A stretch of 64,000 nt of DNA. Source: DATAXP01 sp963708675 (GTDB lineage Bacteria > Planctomycetota > Planctomycetia > Pirellulales > PNKZ01). Position numbers and translations under genes: made by a program. A model generated the notes under the pieces. It ran no database searches and was not told the origin of the DNA. It saw nothing but the letters and a program-made list of their open reading frames with translations. Location: the NCBI GenBank assembly GCA_963708675.1, contig CAVPTO010000003.1, forward strand, positions 2,046,001 to 2,110,000, written 5' to 3'. Numbering within the stretch: position 1 is the stretch's first letter; every line of letters begins with the position of its first letter. This document shows, piece after piece, positions 1 to 9,263 of the stretch.

Positions 1-1236
1 GGCGGCCCCAGCCATCTGGATCTGTTCGATCCGAAGCCGGAGCTGCAACGACTCGACGGCCAAAAGTTTCCCGGCGAGGTGAAGTACGACAACGCTGCCC
101 AGGCAAGCTCGAAGCTCATGGGAAGCCCGTGGAAGTTCTCGCGCCACGGCGAGTGTGGCATGGAACTTTCGGAGTTGCTACCGCATCTAGGGACCGTCGT
201 CGACGATATCACGCTCATTCGGTCGATGCACACCGGCGTGAACAATCACGGCCAATCCATCTATGCGCTCAACACGGGCCGCATCGCTGCCGGTCGCCCG
301 TCGTTGGGAAGTTGGATCACTTACGGCCTGGGCACGGTGAGCCAGGATTTGCCCGCGTATGTGGCGCTGACCGATCCGACGGGGCTGCCCGTCGAAGGCG
401 TCAACAACTGGTCGAACGGATGGTTGCCGTCGTTGTTTCAAGGAACGGTCGTGCGTCCGCGCGAGCCTCGCATTCTAAACCTCGACCCGCCGCCATACAT
501 AAGGGCCAACAGCCAAGGCAAGTATCTTGACTATCTCGAACGCTTGAATCGCGACCATCTCGAACGCCATCCCGGCGAGCTCGATCTCGAAGCACGTATC
601 GCCAGTTACGAGCTCGCTGCGCACATGCAAACCGCGGCGAAGGAGGCGATCGACATCTCGCGCGAGAGCGCCGCCACGCACAAGTTGTACGGCCTCGACG
701 ATCCCATCACGCGCGACTTCGGCTCGCGCTGTCTCATCGCTCGTCGATTAGTCGAACGTGGCGTGCGGTTCGTGCAAATCTGTGGCGGCAACCAAACGTG
801 GGACCATCACAACGATATTCGCAAGAATCTGCCCGCGGTCTGCCTCAAGACTGACCGACCTTCCGCGGCACTCGTCCGCGATTTGAAAGAGCGTGGCCTG
901 CTCGACACGACGCTCGTTCATTGGGGTGGCGAGATGGGCCGCCTACCGGTAGTGCAAAACGACAACGGCCCCAAAGCCGGACGCGATCACAACACTTACG
1001 GCTTCAGCATGTGGCTGGCTGGAGGCGGCGTTAAGGCCGGAATGTGCTACGGCGAAACCGACGAGTTCGGGCATCATGCCGTGAAAGACGTCGTCACGCA
1101 CAGCGATTATCACGCAACGTTGCTGCATCTCTTCGGACTCGACGCCGACCGGCTGACGTTCAAGCGCAACGGGGCCGAGCAAAGCCTCATCGACGGACAG
1201 TCGCATCGCGTCGTGCATGAAATCCTATCTGCTTAG
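1..1236 (+). CDS. DUF1501 domain protein (sulfatase-like fold), 5' partial
   Basis: The reading frame is open from the first base (GGPSHLDLFDPK...), so the gene begins outside the window; the GTG at 79 is internal. The GGPSHLDxFDPKPE motif, the middle GSRCLIARRLVERGVRFVQ segment and the C-terminal HWGGEMGR...GRDHN motif are those of planctomycete DUF1501 proteins, which are distantly related to sulfatases and alkaline phosphatases and usually carry a Tat signal at the missing N-terminus. In these bacteria such genes commonly sit beside DUF1549/DUF1553 cytochrome-like genes; that neighbour would lie upstream and cannot be seen. The substrate is unknown. An 84-bp gap separates it from the next gene. 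Confidence 0.9.
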   Translation, partial: GGPSHLDLFDPKPELQRLDGQKFPGEVKYDNAAQASSKLMGSPWKFSRHGECGMELSELLPHLGTVVDDITLIRSMHTGVNNHGQSIYALNTGRIAAGRPSLGSWITYGLGTVSQDLPAYVALTDPTGLPVEGVNNWSNGWLPSLFQGTVVRPREPRILNLDPPPYIRANSQGKYLDYLERLNRDHLERHPGELDLEARIASYELAAHMQTAAKEAIDISRESAATHKLYGLDDPITRDFGSRCLIARRLVERGVRFVQICGGNQTWDHHNDIRKNLPAVCLKTDRPSAALVRDLKERGLLDTTLVHWGGEMGRLPVVQNDNGPKAGRDHNTYGFSMWLAGGGVKAGMCYGETDEFGHHAVKDVVTHSDYHATLLHLFGLDADRLTFKRNGAEQSLIDGQSHRVVHEILSA

Positions 1237-1320
1237 CGGCCTTTCAAAGCGCTCTTAGCCCCCCCTCGCAACCGGCATCAACCACACTACCCGATATCGG
1301 CTCATGCCCGATTACGCCTG

Positions 1321-2418
1321 TTGGAGCCTGCCTCTAATGGGGTGTTGACATTCACCAGTGAGAACCTATTCATTCAGAGCAAAACCACTAAGCATTTGGA
1401 ACGCGGTGCGCTGAACGACCGCGATCGAGAATCGCTCGTGCAATTCGATCCGTCCACGCCCGTTATTGTCCTGCTGACGTCGCTCGTACAGACGGCGATC
1501 ACGGCAGTCGTAGCGGTTTTTCTGTTGCGACGTCGTGCAGCGTTGACGGCGATCCTCCTCACCCCCATTGACGAGCTGCTTCCTCAAATCCATCGCGGCT
1601 CTGCGCGAAAACCCGTCGTCGACCCTGTTCCAGGAACGATCGAAGAAATCGACGAGGTGTTTCGGCAGAACGGCGGCTCCGGCGGCATGTCGCATGAATC
1701 GCTTGCACATTCCATCGAGATCAACCAACTCAAAAGCAAGCTGGCCCAGGCTGAGCAGCAGATCGTCGAACAGTCGCGGCGCATCGAGTTGCACGTCGCC
1801 GAGTCCCGTGTCGACCCGCTTACGAATCTTGCGAACCGCCGCGCGCTCGACGAAGAGCTGACTCGCCGTTTCTCGGAGTCGCGCCGCACAGGGCACCGCT
1901 TCTGCCTCATGTTGTTGGACATCGACCATTTCAAACGACTCAACGACACCTACGGTCACGAGGCAGGCGACCAGGCGCTGCGACAGGTGGCTGCGGTGCT
2001 TCGAGCCACGATGCGCGAGATGGACCTGATCGCACGCTACGGCGGCGAAGAGTTCGCCGTGGTGTTGCCGTCGACAGAGCTAGCCAATGGGCGATGTGCC
2101 GCCGAACGAACGCGACAAGCCTTCGAAAATTCGTCGTTTCAAATCGACGGCGGCGACCAGCGGATTACCGTCAGTGTCGGACTGGCCGAGGCTGCGAACG
2201 ACGAAACGATCAACATGCTCGTGCGTCGCACCGACGCGGCGCTTTACGCCGCCAAGGCGCATGGACGCAATGCGACCTTTTGCCACGAGGCAGGCGAGTT
2301 GAAGGGCGTCACTGGTTCGATGCAGCGCCTGGTCGATGTGAGCGACACCCCGACACTGCTTGGCGGCATCGCCGATGGCGACGACGGGGCGGGCCTAGAG
2401 TGCGCCGTCGCAACATGA
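1321..2418 (+). CDS. Membrane-anchored diguanylate cyclase (GGDEF)
   Basis: Predicted to make cyclic di-GMP from two GTP. One hydrophobic helix (about residues 47-69) is followed by a linker, a short coiled coil (about 133-160) and a GGDEF domain. The domain has DPLTNLANRR at 165-174, the active-site loop GGEEF at 241-245, and an RxxD product-inhibition site (R232-D235) exactly five residues before it, so both catalysis and feedback control look intact. The start is uncertain: the frame opens with TTG at 1321, and GTG at 1342 or TTG at 1345 are alternatives. No sensory domain is visible beyond the short N-terminal segment. It converges with the oxidoreductase gene downstream (28 bp gap). Confidence 0.88.
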   Translation: MEPASNGVLTFTSENLFIQSKTTKHLERGALNDRDRESLVQFDPSTPVIVLLTSLVQTAITAVVAVFLLRRRAALTAILLTPIDELLPQIHRGSARKPVVDPVPGTIEEIDEVFRQNGGSGGMSHESLAHSIEINQLKSKLAQAEQQIVEQSRRIELHVAESRVDPLTNLANRRALDEELTRRFSESRRTGHRFCLMLLDIDHFKRLNDTYGHEAGDQALRQVAAVLRATMREMDLIARYGGEEFAVVLPSTELANGRCAAERTRQAFENSSFQIDGGDQRITVSVGLAEAANDETINMLVRRTDAALYAAKAHGRNATFCHEAGELKGVTGSMQRLVDVSDTPTLLGGIADGDDGAGLECAVAT

Positions 2419-2446
2419 TGCTCCGCAGTTGAGGATTCTCGGTGAT

Positions 2447-3796
2447 TCAGACCCACTGAATCTCCCAGCCCCTGCGATACGGCTTTGTCAGCAGAGCATT
2501 CGCCGCCGAAGAGTTCGTGATCTTCAGCGCGGCACTGTCCCAAGCGAGTGTCTCACCGGCCGTGCGGATGGCAACCGTGCCGAGCAACACCGCCTCGGTC
2601 AACGGGCCCGAATAGTCGAAGTGCGACGTCGTCTTGCCGATACCGCGACATGCGTCGGCCCACGACGTGTAATGGTTTCGCTCTTCCGGCTCGGGCATCT
2701 TGAAGTCCTTGAACTTGTCGGCCGGCAGCAGTTGCGGCTCGGCGACGTGCGGCACGAGCAGCGTCCCCTTCTCGCCCAAGAGCAGCGAGCCCGCGCGAGG
2801 CAGCTCGAAACTGGTCGGCAACCCTACGGCTTCGAGCGATGGCTTTGCGCCTTCGCCCTCGTACCATGTGAGTCGCACCGTGTCGGTTGCTGTGCGCGGT
2901 GTTCCCGGGAATTCGTAGAACACCTTGGCCGACTTCGTCCACACTTCGCGATTGATCGGCGGCGCCTCGGCACGAATCGTTTTCGGCGACGTGAGTTCCA
3001 GCGCCATGAACACCGGATCGAAGATATGGCAGCCGAAGTCGCCGAGTTGCCCATTGCTATACTCCTGCCATCCGCGCCAGTTGAACGGAGCATAGATGTT
3101 CGTCTTGTACGGACGCACCGACGCCACGCCCAGCCATTCGTCCCACTTGAGCTCGGCAGGCACCGGGTCTTCGCCGGCGGGGCGATCGCTTTCGATCAGC
3201 CACTTCATCGGGCCGCTCTGCCACGAGTGCACTTCTTTCACTTTGCCGATGGCCCCATCGTGTACCAACGCCACCGCAGTGCGATAGGCGACGTGCGATT
3301 GAATCTGATTGCCCATCTGTGTTACCACGTCCGCCTTCGTGGCGGCCATTCGCATCTGCCGGGCTTCGAAAACCGTGTGCGTCAGCGGCTTCTGGCAGTA
3401 GACATGCTTGCCGCGAGCCATCGCCGCCATCGCGATCGGAGCGTGCATGTGATCGGGCGTCGAAACGATCACGGCATCGAAGTTCTTCTCGTCGTCGAGC
3501 AACTTTTGCCAATCGGCATATTGAGCTGCCTTGGTGAATTTCTCTGCCGCACGCCCGAGCATCTTCGGACCTGAATCTACATCGCAGAGCGCGACCACAT
3601 CGACTTCGGAACTCGCCGCGACGCTCGTCAGATCGCCCCATCCCTTGCCGCCGCAACCGACACTCGCGACACGCAATCGACCGTTTGCGCCCGCCGCTTG
3701 CAGCGACGGCAGCCCCAGCGAAAGTCCTGCTCCCACCGCAGCCACCGACTTCACAAACGTTCGACGGCTCGTGCGGTTCAACGATCGACGCGACAT
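2447..3796 (-). CDS. Tat-exported Gfo/Idh/MocA family oxidoreductase
   Basis: 449 residues, a usual length. The N-terminus has a twin-arginine signal (SRRTFVKSVAAVGAGLSLG) followed by a Rossmann fold with VGCGGKGWGD for NAD(P) binding. The QKPLTH segment corresponds to the family's EKP motif, with Gln replacing Glu. The C-terminal PYRRGWEI is typical of planctomycete members. The family oxidises or reduces sugars and sugar derivatives; planctomycetes have many paralogues that act outside the cytoplasm and the substrate cannot be read from sequence. It is monocistronic, converging with the diguanylate cyclase and divergent from the sigma-factor gene. Confidence 0.9.
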   Translation of the reverse strand: MSRRSLNRTSRRTFVKSVAAVGAGLSLGLPSLQAAGANGRLRVASVGCGGKGWGDLTSVAASSEVDVVALCDVDSGPKMLGRAAEKFTKAAQYADWQKLLDDEKNFDAVIVSTPDHMHAPIAMAAMARGKHVYCQKPLTHTVFEARQMRMAATKADVVTQMGNQIQSHVAYRTAVALVHDGAIGKVKEVHSWQSGPMKWLIESDRPAGEDPVPAELKWDEWLGVASVRPYKTNIYAPFNWRGWQEYSNGQLGDFGCHIFDPVFMALELTSPKTIRAEAPPINREVWTKSAKVFYEFPGTPRTATDTVRLTWYEGEGAKPSLEAVGLPTSFELPRAGSLLLGEKGTLLVPHVAEPQLLPADKFKDFKMPEPEERNHYTSWADACRGIGKTTSHFDYSGPLTEAVLLGTVAIRTAGETLAWDSAALKITNSSAANALLTKPYRRGWEIQWV

Positions 3797-4134
3797 GCTA
3801 GCGATCTCCTAGTGAATGAATCGCGACTATCGTATCACCGCACTCTGCGCGTCGCGAGCATTTGGCAGAAACCCGCCAGTCGAACTGCAAAGTCGACGGT
3901 CATGCTCGCAATCGCCGCCGCGAAGAGGCAAGCCTTTACCATCGTTCTTCGAGTTACGGCGTTTCTCTCGACTTTGCAGTCCTCCTGCAGAAACCCGCCC
4001 TTGTGAGCGGGGTTGAATATCGCTCGTGCGATCGCGGCCCTCGGCGGCTGATGCTGTCATCTCCGCGCCGATGAACTAATCTCACAAGTGTCTGCAATAA
4101 ACCGCCGCCGCCGTCGTTGATACCTCCGCAGATC
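3797..4134. repeat. Intergenic region with repeated and inverted short motifs
   Basis: No convincing gene. The 13-mer gcagaaacccgcc occurs exactly at 3865-3877 and 3987-3999, and a weaker version (gcaataaaccgcc) lies near 4094. Inside this pair the 13-mer actgcaaagtcga (3884-3896) recurs in inverted orientation at 3968-3980. The region is the divergent upstream DNA of an exported oxidoreductase and an ECF sigma-factor gene, so it should hold both promoters. Whether the motifs are operators is inference. Confidence 0.4.
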
Positions 4135-4665
4135 ATGGCCGACCGCACGCCACAGGCCGAGGCTGAGCAACGGCTTCATCGCTGGATGCAGCAATATGCG
4201 CAGCCGTTGTACGGATTCCTGGTGGTGCACGTCGGCGATCGGCACTTGGCCGAGGACCTGGTGCAGGAAGTGTTTTGCCGCGCTTGGGAGGCACGCGATC
4301 GCTACGACGACATCGGCCAAGAACGCGCGTACTTGTGGCGCATCGCCGACCGACTGGTGTGCGATCGCATGCGAGCACGCAAGCGACAGGTGCGTGTCGA
4401 GCCGGCATCGTGGGACGCTGCCGCCGAGGCGCCTGCCGTCGGTGGTTCACCGGCGGACGTCGCCGAACATTGGGAGAATTGCAGTCAGCTCGACACGGCA
4501 CTCGCGGCGCTCACCGATGCTCAGCGCCGCACGCTGTTGCTTCGCTATTACGGACAGTTGGAGTTTCACGAAATTGCCGCGATGACGGATACGCCGCTCA
4601 ACACGGCGCTCAGTCACGCACGTCGCGGGCTGGCACTGCTGCGGCGATTGCTGGTGGAAAGCTAG
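4135..4665 (+). CDS. ECF-type sigma-70 family RNA polymerase sigma factor
   Basis: 176 residues. Region 2 is clear (DLVQEVFCRAWEARDRY, then AYLWRIADRLVCDRMRARKR) and region 4 follows (LTDAQRRTLLLRYYGQLEF with a helix-turn-helix ending in LSHARRGLALLRRLL). No region 3 or extra domain is present, as expected for the ECF class. I chose ATG 4135 over TTG 4117, which only adds six residues. It is followed after 18 bp by a one-helix membrane protein and then two exported proteins in the same direction, the usual layout of a sigma factor, its anti-sigma candidate and target genes. Confidence 0.9.
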   Translation: MADRTPQAEAEQRLHRWMQQYAQPLYGFLVVHVGDRHLAEDLVQEVFCRAWEARDRYDDIGQERAYLWRIADRLVCDRMRARKRQVRVEPASWDAAAEAPAVGGSPADVAEHWENCSQLDTALAALTDAQRRTLLLRYYGQLEFHEIAAMTDTPLNTALSHARRGLALLRRLLVES

Positions 4666-4683
4666 TTGTTGGAAAGCTAACTG

Positions 4684-5190
4684 ATGAACGACCCACGATC
4701 GCAACCGCCCGATTCGAACAACGACGACGAGCACGCGCCGCTCGAAGTGAGCGATGCGATCGTCGATGAAGGCTGGGCGGCGCTCGATCACTTGCTTTCG
4801 CGCAACGTGCCTCGTCTTAGCCACGAACAGTTGCAGCGCGTCGCCGATGGCGTGCGACGTCGGAGGGCCCCACCACAGCCGCGTAGGCCGCGTCTCAAAT
4901 GGGCGCTCGTCGCTGCGTCGTTAGTAATTGCGGTTGTTGGATTGTCGTGGGTCGTTTCTGAAACGGATGAGCCGTCGCGTCCCGAGGCCAGCCACCAGGT
5001 CGCGGCGCCATCGACGCCCGAAGTGAATGAAGTCGCCTGGGACGATGACTGGTCGACAGCGTTGGCCAGCGCTTATCAACATTTTGATGACGTGGAGGCC
5101 GACTGGCGCGACACAGAGCGAAGTTGGATGGGGCTTCAGGTGCAAATCAACGATCTCGAAGAGGAATTAACTGGCGTACCGTCGTTGTAG
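4684..5190 (+). CDS. Single-pass membrane protein, candidate anti-sigma factor
   Basis: 168 residues with an acidic, soluble N-terminal part, a basic stretch (RRRRAPPQPRRPR), one transmembrane helix (about 63-84, LKWALVAASLVIAVVGLSWVV) and an outer segment that ends in a short helix. It starts 18 bp after the sigma-factor gene. Position, topology and size match anti-sigma factors, but no zinc-binding (ZAS) HxxxCxxC motif is present, so the function is inferred from context only. Confidence 0.6.
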   Translation: MNDPRSQPPDSNNDDEHAPLEVSDAIVDEGWAALDHLLSRNVPRLSHEQLQRVADGVRRRRAPPQPRRPRLKWALVAASLVIAVVGLSWVVSETDEPSRPEASHQVAAPSTPEVNEVAWDDDWSTALASAYQHFDDVEADWRDTERSWMGLQVQINDLEEELTGVPSL

Positions 5191-5258
5191 TCGTGTGGTA
5201 GTCGTAATCAACGAGCCCTCGAACGGCTCTCCTTCTGGAATGCGAAAGGGCGTGACAA

Positions 5259-6302
5259 ATGAAGTGCTGGAGCATCGCAGCTTGCCTGGGATTGGGGCTT
5301 TTGTTGACCACCAATGCGTGGGCGGACGAGCCGCGCGACGGGGACCGACGAGGGCCATCGCGCGAGGCCCAACGCGACGGAGATCGGGACGATCGTGATG
5401 GCGACCGTGGCCGTGAAGACGGGCCTCGCCGTCGCGGCCCACCCGAAGGAATGCGCCGCCCGCCGGATGGCCCGCCTCGCGAAGGTGGCGAACGTGGCCC
5501 ACGCGGTCCTGGCGAGCGTCGTCCTGAAATGCGCGGTCCCGAAGGACATGAGCGCGATGGCCGCGAAGGTCATCGCGGCGAAAGTGGTCGCGAGGAACGC
5601 GGCGCCGACGGCGAGCATCGTGAGCGAGGCGAACGTGATCAAGGGATGCATGGTCCAGGCATGCGTGGACACGGTCCTCGTGCTGACGGGCCCAGCGATC
5701 GTGGCCCCGAAGCACGCGGGGCTCGCGGCCCAATGCGTCCACCGATGGCGCACTTCGCCGGTCGCGGTCCAGGACGGCCGCCAATGCGTCCGCCATTCGA
5801 TCGTTCACACATGGCCGGCCGCGGACCGTCGCACCGTCACTATTCGTCGTCGCGACATCACGAAGGCGATCACCGCAGCGACGGTCGACATCACGGCCGC
5901 CCGCAGTTCAGTCATCGGCAGTTCAGCCATCACAGCGGAGGCCCGTCGTTCGCACACCATCCAGGCGAACATCGCCGTGGTCCGCAATCCCATCACGGAT
6001 ATCATCGCGGCCCTGGTCCCGACTTCCGACACCATGCGTCGCGTGGCCCGTCGCATGGTCATGGACATCCGCACGATTGCGACCGCGGTCACGAACGGAT
6101 GCATCATCACGCATCGCACGGTCATCACGCATCGCACGGTCATCACGCGTCGCACGAGCGTCACGCATCGCGCGAGCACCACGGCGAACGTCATCGCCAC
6201 GCGTCGTATGAGCCGCGGCATCACCGTGCCTCGCACGAGCATCGCGATCACGAAGGGCACGGCGATCGTGGCGATGAGCGTGATTTGCGATCAAAGTGGT
6301 AG
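5259..6302 (+). CDS. Exported His/Arg/Gly-rich low-complexity protein
   Basis: 347 residues with a clear signal peptide (MKCWSIAACLGLGLLLTTNAWA). The first half of the mature part is rich in Arg, Gly, Asp and Pro; the second half is dominated by His and Arg, with near-perfect HASHGH repeats (DNA about 6105-6165). A GAAAGGG ribosome site lies just before ATG 5259. A long overlapping frame exists in +1 but has no signal peptide. Dense histidine suggests metal binding in the periplasm; the alternating charge also suits binding to polyanions. No enzyme domain is visible. The sigma factor and membrane protein upstream make it a likely regulated envelope protein. Confidence 0.75.
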   Translation: MKCWSIAACLGLGLLLTTNAWADEPRDGDRRGPSREAQRDGDRDDRDGDRGREDGPRRRGPPEGMRRPPDGPPREGGERGPRGPGERRPEMRGPEGHERDGREGHRGESGREERGADGEHRERGERDQGMHGPGMRGHGPRADGPSDRGPEARGARGPMRPPMAHFAGRGPGRPPMRPPFDRSHMAGRGPSHRHYSSSRHHEGDHRSDGRHHGRPQFSHRQFSHHSGGPSFAHHPGEHRRGPQSHHGYHRGPGPDFRHHASRGPSHGHGHPHDCDRGHERMHHHASHGHHASHGHHASHERHASREHHGERHRHASYEPRHHRASHEHRDHEGHGDRGDERDLRSKW

Positions 6303-6346
6303 GCAAAGGCTCGATTCGCGCTCGAGCTGTTTTCTGGAGACTTGTC

Positions 6347-6979
6347 ATGTTGAAACGAATGTTCTTTGCGGCTGCTTTGGCCATCGGTTTGTGTTGCGTT
6401 GCAAACGCCGACGACCCGACAACGGAAAAATCCGGCGGCGGCGGCGAGCCCCGCGATGCTAGTCAGCATGACGGTGCGCAGCGTGAGGGTGGCCGACGTG
6501 ACGGCAGCCCTCGCGAGCGACAAGGTGGTGGGTCGCCGGGCTCGTCGTGGAATGAACATGGCCGCAGCCCTGACGGTCGTGGTCCCGAAGGTCACGGCCC
6601 GGGCGGACCTCCTCACGGACCAGGTTCGCACGGTCGCGGGTGGCGTTCCTTTGGCAGCGATCTTCGCGAGCGCGATCCTGAGATGGCGAAACTCTTCGAG
6701 CAGGATTTCGAGCTCGAACGAAAGACGATGCAGCTCACCGAAGATTTCCACAAGGCACCGAGTGACAATGCTCGCGATGAGGCTCGCAAGCGTCTGAAAG
6801 AAACGGTGACGCGTCACTTCACCGTCCGTCAGGAGCGGCGCGAACTGGAACTCAAGCGGCTCGAAGAGCAACTCGATCACCTGCGTTCGAGCGTCAAGCA
6901 ACGCGCCGAACAGCAGAACGCGATCATCGACTCGCGACTGCGCGAGTTGATTGATGACGAAGACATGCCACGGTTTTGA
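6347..6979 (+). CDS. Exported protein with Gly-rich linker and C-terminal coiled coil
   Basis: 210 residues from ATG 6347, which has CTGGAGA seven bases upstream and gives a proper signal peptide (MLKRMFFAAALAIGLCCVANA). A Gly/Pro/His/Arg-rich linker (about 25-110) leads to a long charged helix (about 115-205, RDPEMAKLFEQDFELERK to NAIIDSRLRELID). The layout of signal, disordered linker and helical hairpin recalls CpxP/ZraP-like periplasmic proteins, though the LTxxQ motif is not present. It is the last gene of the sigma-factor set and shares low-complexity composition with the gene before it. Function unknown. Confidence 0.7.
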   Translation: MLKRMFFAAALAIGLCCVANADDPTTEKSGGGGEPRDASQHDGAQREGGRRDGSPRERQGGGSPGSSWNEHGRSPDGRGPEGHGPGGPPHGPGSHGRGWRSFGSDLRERDPEMAKLFEQDFELERKTMQLTEDFHKAPSDNARDEARKRLKETVTRHFTVRQERRELELKRLEEQLDHLRSSVKQRAEQQNAIIDSRLRELIDDEDMPRF

Positions 6980-6987
6980 TCGCGCAA

Positions 6988-7102
6988 CCCTCGCCCCTTT
7001 GGGGAGAGGGTGGTTCGCCGCAGGCGAACCGGGTGAGGGGGCGATGCGAGTACACGCTTCCCACGCCCATCACCCCGGCCGTCGCCCCTTTGGGGCGAGG
7101 GA
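6988..7102. repeat. REP-like palindromes
   Basis: A composite palindrome runs from 6988 to 7040: a stem built on CCCTCGCCCCTTT/GGGGAGAGGG followed by a second hairpin (ggttcgccgcaggcgaacc) and the tail GGGTGAGGG. A shorter half copy (cgcccctttggggcgaggg) is at 7083-7101. The same architecture recurs at 25.9-26.4, 37.8, 56.2 and 58.2 kb. It lies between convergent genes and could also act as a terminator. Confidence 0.8.
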
Positions 7103-7122
7103 GATGAACGTGTCGGATGCGT

Positions 7123-9231
7123 TTACTTCACCGCCACGCGCTTGCGCTTTCCGTTGCCGCGCGTGGGGCTTAACTCCCAGCGCTCGCCGAAGAAATCGGC
7201 AGCCACCACACCGCCAGGGGCGTCGCCCGCTCGTGGGGCTTTGATGTCGATGATTGCCCAGTCGGGCAACTTCGGCGTGTGCTGCGCGTTGCTGCCGTTC
7301 GCTGACACAGGGAACGTGAAGCTGCTATTTAGCACGATATACCGCTCGGGGTTGAGCGGGTTCGGATAGACCATCATCACGGCATGTTGAGCCGCGTTCG
7401 AACGACTTGTCACCAACGGTGATCGTGTCATTCGTCCACTTGATCGGCAACTTGTCGGCGATCTTCTTCAATACGGCATTGCTCGACGGATCGCCCCACA
7501 ACACGAGATTCATATCGGCGATCTCATCGTCGCCGATTTCCGTGTCTTTCATCACACGCGGTCGACCGCGGAAGTAACGTCGCCAATTCTTCGTAGCAGC
7601 GTCAAGCTCGGCGCTCACCCACTTCCCAATCTCAGCGTTCGCTGCCTTGCCGGTGGGTTCGACGAACACGAAGGCATCCATGAACGCATCGTCGATCGGT
7701 CCCTGGAGACCGTGAATCTTGCAAAGCCTCGCGTCGTTGCGCTCGCCGAGACGCCACTGACCATCAACTTTGTGCATCGAGCAATTCCACGAGCGATCCG
7801 ACAACGGATGGTCGGCCTCGAACTCCTGCCCGTCGATCGCGATGTTCACCGAGAACGTCTCGTCGAACGGCGATTCGCCTGAGTTGAAGTTGATCGTCAG
7901 GTCGCTCACGTTCACGGTGTCGATCGCCAGGCCGTCTTCGAGGCAATCGGCGTCGACGCTTGCCTGTTCCCAGTGCTGCTCAAGGCCGTCGATCGTCAGC
8001 CAATGCATGCGGTTGTACTTCAGCGTATAAGTGTCGAACTGCAGGCTGAGCGGCACCTCATCGCGGCCAAACTTCGCCAACGACGCCATGCGTCGCGAGA
8101 CTTCCTCAGCGGCGGCCGGGTGGTACTTGTGCTCGGTTTTCGGACCGATGACGTGCGCCAGCGAAATGTCGTTCTGCGCGAGGGCCTCGGCCATCATATC
8201 GGCGGCGGCCTTCTGCTTGTCGAGCTCACCGCTATAGGCAACCGTCGGGCAGTGGTAGAGATTGCGAGCGTAGCCGGGGCAGTCGTACCAGCGCCACAGC
8301 ACTTGTTCGTACCACGGCGGTTCGGGATCGCCGGACTCGAAAATCTTTGCGTACTTCGCCGTCTCGACGAAACCCGCGCCGGGATTGGCCGCGAACCAGC
8401 GATCGGCATGATGCACCGCGAAGTGCCATGTCGCCGCTCCGCCCATCGAGAAACCGCGCACGCTCGTGCGCTGATCGTCGACACGGTAGTTCTCGCGCAC
8501 CGCTTCGAGCGCCTCGAACACGTCGGTCTCGCCAGCAAACTTGAAGGCGTTGCAGTAGCGTCCGTAAGGGTGCAGCACCAACGTGTCGGGGGGCGTGAAC
8601 TGTCCGGGCTTGCTGCGTAGCCCTTGCAGAAAGTTCACCTGGCTGAGCGTCTCGCCACGTCCGTGGAACCAAAGGTCGAGCCGATAACGCCCTGCCGTTT
8701 GTGCCGTGTACGACGGCGGCACGATCACCACATAAGGCTGCACCGATCCGTCGACGCGTGATTCGTAACCGCGCAAGACCGAACCGGTTGCCGTCGTCCA
8801 CGGAGCACGCCCCTCGGCAAGTTGCTTGGCGCGATCAAGCCCCTCGTTGAGCAACGACGCGGCCGAGTCGATCTCCTTGGCGCGAAGAACTCGTTGAACT
8901 CGAGGGCATCGCTGACCGCGACGCGAAACACCTCGACATCGGGCAGCAGGGCCTTTGCCTTTTGGTCTTTGCCATTGACGATCTCGTCGATCGCCTTCTG
9001 CAACTTCTTGAGTTGCGACTCCAGCGCCTTGCGCTTGTCGGCCGGCACTTCGATGCCCGGCTTGGGGATCAGTGGACGTGGCGCCTCGGCAAAGGTGGAA
9101 TCGTGGAACCATCCCGTCGCCACGATCAGCACACTGGCGGCTCGCAACCATCGGAAATCCGGTCGCTTTCTTGCGGCCCCGCAATAAGTGGGGTACGCTT
9201 TCGGCGACTTCGCTCGGTCGTGTGCGGCCAT
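7123..9231 (-). CDS. Exported alpha/beta-hydrolase (esterase/peptidase-like), two frameshifts
   Basis: One gene of about 700 codons is split over three frames. The start is ATG 9231 (AAAGAGA upstream), giving an N-terminal hydrophobic segment (ASVLIVATGW) and an Ala/Lys-rich helix. The frame breaks near 8880, after EFNEFFA, and resumes at AKEIDSAASLL; it breaks again near 7395, after DKSFERG, and ends with YPNPLNPERYIVLNSS...KRVAVK. The middle part has a hydrolase core: WFHGRGE (oxyanion region), GFSMGGAATW (nucleophile elbow GxSxG) and a late His (EHKYHP). The family is planctomycete exported hydrolases annotated as prolyl-oligopeptidase or esterase-like. The breaks are probably sequence errors because both flanks stay intact. 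Confidence 0.8.
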
Positions 9232-9263
9232 GAGATCTCTTTCACATTGAGAGGGCAATTGCG

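Noticed and set aside
6100..6170. CRISPR-like short tandem repeats
   Set aside because: The repeats have no spacers and encode HASHGH in frame.
5314..6462. 382-residue open frame overlapping the His-rich gene in another frame
   Set aside because: It has no signal peptide or ribosome site and arises because GC-rich low-complexity DNA has few stops. The 5259 frame has both.
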